Origin: Jaltomata sinuosa
Taxonomy: Eukaryota; Streptophyta; Magnoliopsida; Solanales; Solanaceae
DNA length: 64,000 nt
Assembly: GCA_003996215.1 (NCBI GenBank)
Contig: QJPP01002932.1
Span: forward strand, 1 to 64,000
Reading direction: 5' to 3'
In this document: positions 58,345-64,000 of the stretch, one piece after another
Position numbering within the stretch: position 1 is the first letter of the stretch
Layout of the letters: each line of letters begins with the position of its first letter
The notes under the pieces: generated by a model
What the model saw: the letters and a program-made list of their open reading frames with translations, nothing else
What the model was told of the DNA's origin: nothing
Database searches by the model: none
Made by a program: the position numbers and the translations under genes

Positions 58345-59431
58345 AAGGAATGAGATGAGGGTAATTGGCTTTCATGGCTGATTCCGCTTCCCAAGTGACT
58401 CCTTCAACAAGTTGATTTCTTCAAAGAACTTTTACTGAAGCGACTTCTTTGTTTCTCAACCTCCAAATCCGACAATTAAGGATTTATACGGGGATTTCCT
58501 CATAGGTGAGACTATCCTTCACACCTACATCTTCCAAAGGAACAATCAAGGTCAGATCACCAACACATTTCTTCAATAAGGAAACATGAAAGACTGGATG
58601 AACCTCTTCTAAATCTGATGGCAAATCCAACTCAAAAGAAACCTTACCAACCTTCCTCAGAATCCGATAAGGACCTACAAAATGGGGACTAAGCTTCCCT
58701 TTCTTTCCAAATCTCATAACACCCTTCATGGGTGACACCTTTAGAAAAACCTAATCACCAACTTCAAGTTCTGACTCCCTTCTCCTCACATCCGCATATG
58801 ATTTATGTCGACTCTGAGCGGTCTTCAACCTTTCCCTAATAAGCTGAACCTTCTCCATGGTCTCATGAACCGAATCTGGGCCAATCAAAGCTGCCTCACC
58901 TACCTCAAACCAACCAATAGGAGATCTACAACTCCGACCATAAAGTCCCTCATATGGAGCCATCTGGATGCTAGAGTGAAAACTGTTGTTGTAGGCAAAC
59001 TCGATAAGAGGTAAGTGATCATCCCAATTACCTTTGAAATCAATCAGACAAGCTCTCAACATATCCTCTAAAATATAAATAGTACATTCTGCCTGTCCAT
59101 CTATCTGTGGGTGAAAAGTTGTGCTAAGCTTCACTTGAATACAAAGACCTATCTGAAACGATCTCCAAAATTAGGATGTAAACTGAGCACCCCTTTCTGA
59201 AATGATGGACAAAGGAACACCATGCAATCGAACTATCTCCCGGATGTAGAGTCTGGCATAATCGTCCGCTGAATTCATAGTCTTAACAGCCAAGAAATGG
59301 GATGATTTAGTCATCCAGTTGACAATCACCCAAATCGAATCATGTTGCCTTCGAGTATGAGGCAAACCTTTAATGAAGTCCATACTGATCGCTTCCCATT
59401 TCCAAGTGGGAAGGTCAATATCCTGAATCAT
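58345..59431 (-). pseudogene. Element 5 integrase and chromodomain-like tail
   Basis: 59431-59171 carries MDFIKGLP and ISERGAQFTS, so the second catalytic Asp is Glu. After a stop, 59134-58751 carries STTFHPQIDGQAEC with the Glu and the QSRHKSYADVRRRE region. A stop replaces Trp after VGD. 58738-58484 carries SPMKGVMRFGKKGKLSPHFVGPY and HPVFHVSLLKK. The chromodomain-like end (KEVASVKVL, VTWEAE) can be followed to about 58345. Confidence 0.9.
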
Positions 59432-60333
59432 GCCACCTAGTCACTGGTGCTCTACCTTCACTTACGGACAGTTAGGACACTTAACCACAAAACCGGCTAT
59501 GTTTATACCATTCCACTAATAGACTTCCGTAGATCACGGTACATCTTGGTGGCACCAGGGTGAATGGAATTCCTGGACCTATGAGCCTCAGTCAAAATTT
59601 GTTGGCGTAACCCATTTACATCTGGCACACATTATCGACCCTGATAACGAAGTACACCATCTCCCCCTTGGGAGAAAACCTCAACCCTTTGCTTATGGAC
59701 TCCACCCTTAAGTTGAAGTAAAGAGGGATCACTGTCTTTATTTGCCTTCACTTCTGCTACCAAGGATGATTCATAACCATTGTGAATAATAACACCACCT
59801 TCTATCGAGTCCATAAGGTGAACTCCCAACCGAGCTAGCCTATGAACCTCCTTAACCAATTCCTTCTTTCCTTCTTCGACTGAAGACACACTACCCATCG
59901 ACTATTTACTAAGTGCATCCACCACAACGTTGGCCTTACCCAGATGGTAAAGCACACTCATTTCATAATGCATACCCGTCTCCTTTGTCACAAATTCAAT
60001 TCCTTCTGAGTGAACACATACTGAAGACTCTTATGATCGGTGAAATACATCCACATGCACCCCATAAAAGTAGTCTCCAAATCTTCAAAGCAAAGACCAC
60101 GGCTGCTAACTCAAGATCATGAGTAGGGTAGTTCTTCTCATGAGTCTTAAGCTATCTAGAGGCATAAGCAATCACCTTACCACATTGCATAAAAACACAA
60201 CCTAAACATCAAAATACACAATAAAATCATCTAGGCCCTCGGGTAGAGCCAACACTGGAGCTGTGGTCAATCTAGTCTTCAATTCCCAATAGTTCTTCTC
60301 ACACAAATCAGACCACTAAAATTTAACCTTCTT
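59432..60333 (-). pseudogene. Element 5 RNase H and integrase zinc finger, degraded
   Basis: A few deletions and stops. The clean piece 59898-59632 is the RNase H-integrase linker (VSSVEEGKKELVKEVHRLARLG to VLRYQGR). Fragments of HDLE, FTDHKSLQ and the HHCC finger are readable between 60300 and 59440 in shifting frames, and part of the RNase H domain near 60200 is missing compared with element 3. Confidence 0.8.
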
Positions 60334-61349
60334 CTAAGTCAATAGGGTCAAAGGGGCAGCAATGGAAGAAAACCCTTCCACAAATCTCCTGCAGTAACCA
60401 GCCAAACCCAAAAAGCTTCTAATATCATACGGTGAAGTGGGTCTAGGCCAGTTCTTTACTGCCTCAATCTTTTGAGAATCAACCCGAATACCATCTTTAG
60501 TCACAATATGACCCAGGAAAGCAACAGACTGCATCCAAAACTCACACTTGCTAAACTTAGCAAATAGTTGTCGGTCCTTGATAGTTTGCAACATAACTCT
60601 CAAATGGTCAGCATGCTCCTCCTCACTCCGAGAGTAGATAAGGATATCATCAATGAAAAAAATCACAAACATATCTAGATACTGCTTTAACACGTGGTTC
60701 ATCAAATCCATAAAAGCTGCAGGAGCATTTTAGACCAAAAGACATCACAACAAATTCATAATGACCATACCGAATCCTGAAGGCTGTCTTCGGAATATCA
60801 CACTCTCTAACACGAATCTGATGATAACCGAATCTAAGGTCGATCTTGGAGAAGAAATTAGCACTCTAAAGCTGATAAAAAGTCATCAATTCTAGGAGTG
60901 GGATACTTATTCTTGATTGTGACCTTGTTCAATTGACGATAGTCAATACACATTCTGAGGGAACCATCTTTCTTTCGCACGAATAAGATTGGAGCACCCC
61001 ATGAAGAAATGCAAGGCCTGATGAAACACTTATTAAGAAGATCATTCAACTGATCCTTTAACTCCTTAAGTTTTGAAGGGGCCATCCTATAAAGAGGAAT
61101 AGAGATAGGGTTTGTATCCGGAAAAAGATCTATCCCAAAGTCGATTTCCCACTCGGGAAGGACTCCAGGTAGATCCTCAGGGAACACTTTTGGGAATTCA
61201 TTCACAATAGGAACAGACTGAAGGGATGGGGTTTTGGACTCCGTGTCCTTAACCTGAACTATATGATAAACATACCCCTTTGAAATCATCTTCCTAGCCT
61301 TAAGATAAGATATGAAACGTCCTTTCGAGGATGGAGGAATACCTTCCAT
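60334..61349 (-). pseudogene. Element 5 RT
   Basis: 61349-60858 carries the protease-RT linker (SVPIVNEFPKVFPEDLP), PLYRMAPSKLKELK, GAPILFVRKKDGS, CIDYRQLNKV and PTPRIDD, and then shifts frame near 60870. 60711-60334 carries MDLMNHVLKQYLDMFV, FFIDDILIYSRSEEEHADHL and FLGHIVTKDGIRV. The FIDD Asp pair is intact. A small deletion near 60730 removes part of the SFGLTNAPAAF motif. Confidence 0.9.
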
Positions 61350-61720
61350 TCAAAGATGGTTTTATTTGAAAACTTGAAACTGACAATCCGAGTACGACAA
61401 TCAACAGAAGCATAACAAGCATGTGGCCAATCCATACCAAGAATAACATCAAAATATGTCATCTCCAACTCTACTAAATCCGTTGAAGTGACTTTATGAA
61501 GGACTGAGATAGGGCAATTTTGGTAGATTCTTTAGGCTAGGACTGACTCACCAACAAGAGTAGAAACATAAAAGGGTTCTAAAAGCAATTCAGTATATAC
61601 TTTGAATTTGCATGCTATATAAGGGGTCACAAAAGATAAGAAGGCACTGGGGTCCAACAAAGCATACACATCGAAAGAGAAAACCTTCAACATACCAGTA
61701 ACAATATTTGGGGAATCCTC
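61286..61720 (-). pseudogene. Element 5 protease
   Basis: 61468-61286 holds VILGMDWPHACYASVD, with the Leu of DWL changed to Pro. Upstream sequence to about 61700 has an ALLDPSAFLSFVTPY-like region interrupted by stops (for example TAA near 61535). It shares the DPS variant of the active site with element 3. Confidence 0.8.
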
Positions 61721-62900
61721 TTAGTCCTGACAAGAGGACATAGCATAAAGGCAGTTCAGGCGTTGACCACCAGAACTAGAAGTTTTGCCCTGCTGGGCTG
61801 GCCAACCTGCTGGGGCTGCTGGAGCAGACTGAGCCCTACTACCTCCCTGCCCCTTCTTAGCTGAAGGTCAGTCTCTAATCATGTGTCCAACCTGTCCATA
61901 CCCAAAGCATGTGCCTGTGCCTAAATGACACTCTCCCGGGTGAGTCTTCTCACAATTGCTGCAAATGGGGTGGGAAGATCCCTTAGCAACACTCCCCTGA
62001 GACTGTAAATAGAAACAAAAACCTTTACTAGTCTAATCATGATGAGGCCTCTGGGCTTGTGTAACATCACTAGAAGAAGAATGAACGAGTCCTGATGACT
62101 TCTTTTTGAACGAGGAGCGATGTCCGCCACCGGACCTTTGATGACCAAAACCTGAACCCTCAGATCTAGCCCTCTTGTTCTCCGTAGCTATCTCCCTAAG
62201 CCTGTGTCCCTCGATCTGGTGAGCATGGGTCATGAGTCTTGAAATGTTCATATCACTCAACATCATAGCAGACCTACACGACTTCTTCACTAAATCTGAA
62301 ACCCCATAGATAAACTTGCTCATCTCATCATGCGGGTCTGCTACCATAGAGGGGGAATACCTAGACAACAGAGTGAACATCAAACTATACTCCTGAATAG
62401 TCATAGATCCCTGTCTCATGTTCACAAATTCCTCAGTCTATTCTTGCCTCAACTCTTGGGGAAAGAACCGATCGAGGAAATCTCTCTTAAAACACTCCCA
62501 AGTCATAGGGACCACGTCGCTAGCTCTAGCTTCCTTCCATTATGTGAACTAGATATGAGCCACATCCTTCAGTTGATAGGATGCCAACTTAACAAAATCA
62601 ACACCAACCACTTGCATCACATCAAAGATTTTCTTCACTTTATCAATAAAATTTTAGCAGATCCTCATTCACTTTCGAACCCCAAAAATCTGGCGGGTTC
62701 ATACAGAAAAAATCACGAACTCGGACCACTAGCCCACATTGAGAATGGATGGGGATAAGAGTCGGCTGGTTATCCTGAGCGGCCAAGGTCTGGGCTAGAA
62801 AAGAGATGGTGTTCCTAAACTCCTCATTCATGACCTCGGGGACTGAAACTGGAGGAGCAGCATTCCGAGCAGCTCGGTGAGGCATAGCACGTTGAGGCAT
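61721..62900 (-). pseudogene. Element 5 gag
   Basis: It starts MPQRAMPHRAARNAAPP at 62900. 85 codons run to a frameshift near 62650. 62425-62033 carries the core (MTIQEYSLMFTLLSRYSP, ADPHDEMSKFIYGVSDLV, AHQIEGHRLRE). The C-terminal part has a pre-knuckle C--C--THPGEC and a nucleocapsid motif CFGYGQVGH followed by RD and a TGA, so the second Cys is Tyr and the last Cys is a stop. Confidence 0.88.
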
Positions 62901-63090
62901 AATCTGAAATAGACAAGGAAAGGATTAGAGTAACATTAGAGTTAAGATCTATCACACGACATGATCATGAAAGAAGTGAAGTTTCCTAAGACACCTCATA
63001 GCATACCTCTCATCTGTGTGACGCACTTCATGCACATGAAAGAGACTCTACTGATGTTGCTTTCATACATCCTAGGACTCTTGAACCTGA

Positions 63091-63103
63091 GGATCTGATA
63101 CCA
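63091..63103 (-). other. Element 5 primer binding site
   Basis: - strand TGGTATCAGATCC, four bases after the LTR end; the first ten bases match the initiator Met tRNA complement. Confidence 0.88.
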
Positions 63104-63107
63104 AGTT

Positions 63108-64000
63108 TATCACACCCCAAGGCTACCCCTTGGGCGTAACACGAGACCTGAGACCACAAGTTCCCCAAGCTAACCCTTGGTCATAGCATTACTAAGGTAT
63201 AACAATTAAGCATAGTGGAAACATAATATGAATTAGATAACTTAATGCATAAGATAAAATCAAAAGAACATGATTTGAAGAAGACCCAAATATCATCTAT
63301 GTCTGAAAAAGCCTTTATACATGACATAAGGAGTTGCTAGGACAAGACTCTAACTAACTCAAAGTACAAAAATAAGTAGTCTAAACAAACTAGGGTCATA
63401 ACTAGCCCTCGAACAATGAGGACTCACCAACACTGACTGGATATCCGGCTTCATCTAGCCACGAGCCTGAAGGGAAACACCGAATCTACATCATCAAGAG
63501 GATGCAATGCAAAATATGTGTCAGTACTATAGGATATACCGAGTATGTGAGACATGCATGATAACGATAAAAACATACTTAAAACATGCTTAAGGTGAAC
63601 TTTTGCATAAAGAAGTAACAAAAGAGGATTATCAAGATATAAGACATAAAAATATGAAGTACAATTGAAATTCAAAGTATGATATCATTTAACTTCATAG
63701 CTTGAAAATAATCATGTGCGAGTTTCTCTTAACCGACATAAACCATGCTAAACTACATGGAGTTCAGTGTTATACACCCACACTGAAAAAGGTTGTCCTA
63801 ACTGGCCAAAGTTAGAACCATGTTCATAAGGATCTTGTCATAAGCCACAGAGGGCAACCTACGGTGGCAACGTAGTTTTGGACTTGGGTTATCTAGAACC
63901 CTCATCGCTCGGTGCTAAATACTACTCCCAAAACATATAACATAAGGCTCACATTCATGTGACACATCTAGATGTCAAACTTGTTCATAAATATTTTCAT
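63108..64000 (-). repeat. Element 5 5' LTR, cut by the window end
   Basis: Direct repeat of 56067 onward. The + strand start reads TATCACACCCC (TG to TA). A variant of the stem-loop lies at 63485-63506. Confidence 0.92.

Larger units (their letters stand above)
56067..64000 (-). mobile_element. Element 5: Ty3/gypsy (Tekay/Del-like), same family as element 3, runs off the window
   Basis: 3' LTR (56067-58092), polypurine tract, broken gag-pol (62900-58345), primer site and the start of the 5' LTR (from 63108). Protein and LTR ends match element 3. The left flank is tagtg; its TSD partner would lie outside the window. Confidence 0.94.

Overview
The window is a nest of plant LTR retrotransposons with one fragment of an endogenous pararetrovirus (EPRV). 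I recognise no host gene, tRNA or rRNA. The element types (Tekay/Del-like Ty3/gypsy chromoviruses with 2-3.3 kb LTRs and initiator-Met-tRNA primer sites, a Tat-like gag element, and an AT-rich Caulimoviridae fragment resembling the solendovirus/LycEPRV group) suggest heterochromatin of a Solanaceae genome. The species is not determinable from what I can see, and lineage names are from recall, not a database search.

Layout. 1-8714: element 1 (+ strand, Tekay-like), with the end of its 5' LTR, a broken gag-pol and a full 3' LTR. 8715-20422: element 2 (+ strand, related family). It has an LTR, a degenerate gag and protease, and then is interrupted at 13411-19061 by a non-autonomous Reina-like element (- strand) with a clear 5-bp target-site duplication (TSD). 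Element 2 resumes with part of RT, which is fused to a deleted 3' LTR. 20423-20834 and 41279-42540: pieces of an old LTR (LTR H) that served as landing site. 20835-30625: element 3 (- strand). 30638-41278: element 4 (- strand); elements 3 and 4 landed 7 bp apart in an A/T-rich spot of LTR H.

42541-54261: a Tat-like element (- strand) with a gag-like pseudogene, no visible pol, and a long 3' region with tandem-repeat blocks. Its 3' LTR is interrupted by the EPRV fragment (43450-46399). The EPRV fragment contains an inverted movement-protein segment, a second retropepsin-like domain upstream of the usual one, and a 930-bp direct duplication. 54262-56066: an incomplete LTR (LTR D, + strand) that interrupts the gag leader. 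56067-64000: element 5 (- strand, same family as element 3), which abuts or interrupts LTR D and runs off the window.

All retroelement coding regions are broken by stops, frameshifts or loss of catalytic residues, and many changes are C-to-T or G-to-A, as expected for methylated DNA. The longest nearly intact reading frame that I cannot assign is the ~420-codon frame at 14046-15311 (- strand), which occupies the place of RT-RNase H-integrase in the nested Reina-like element.
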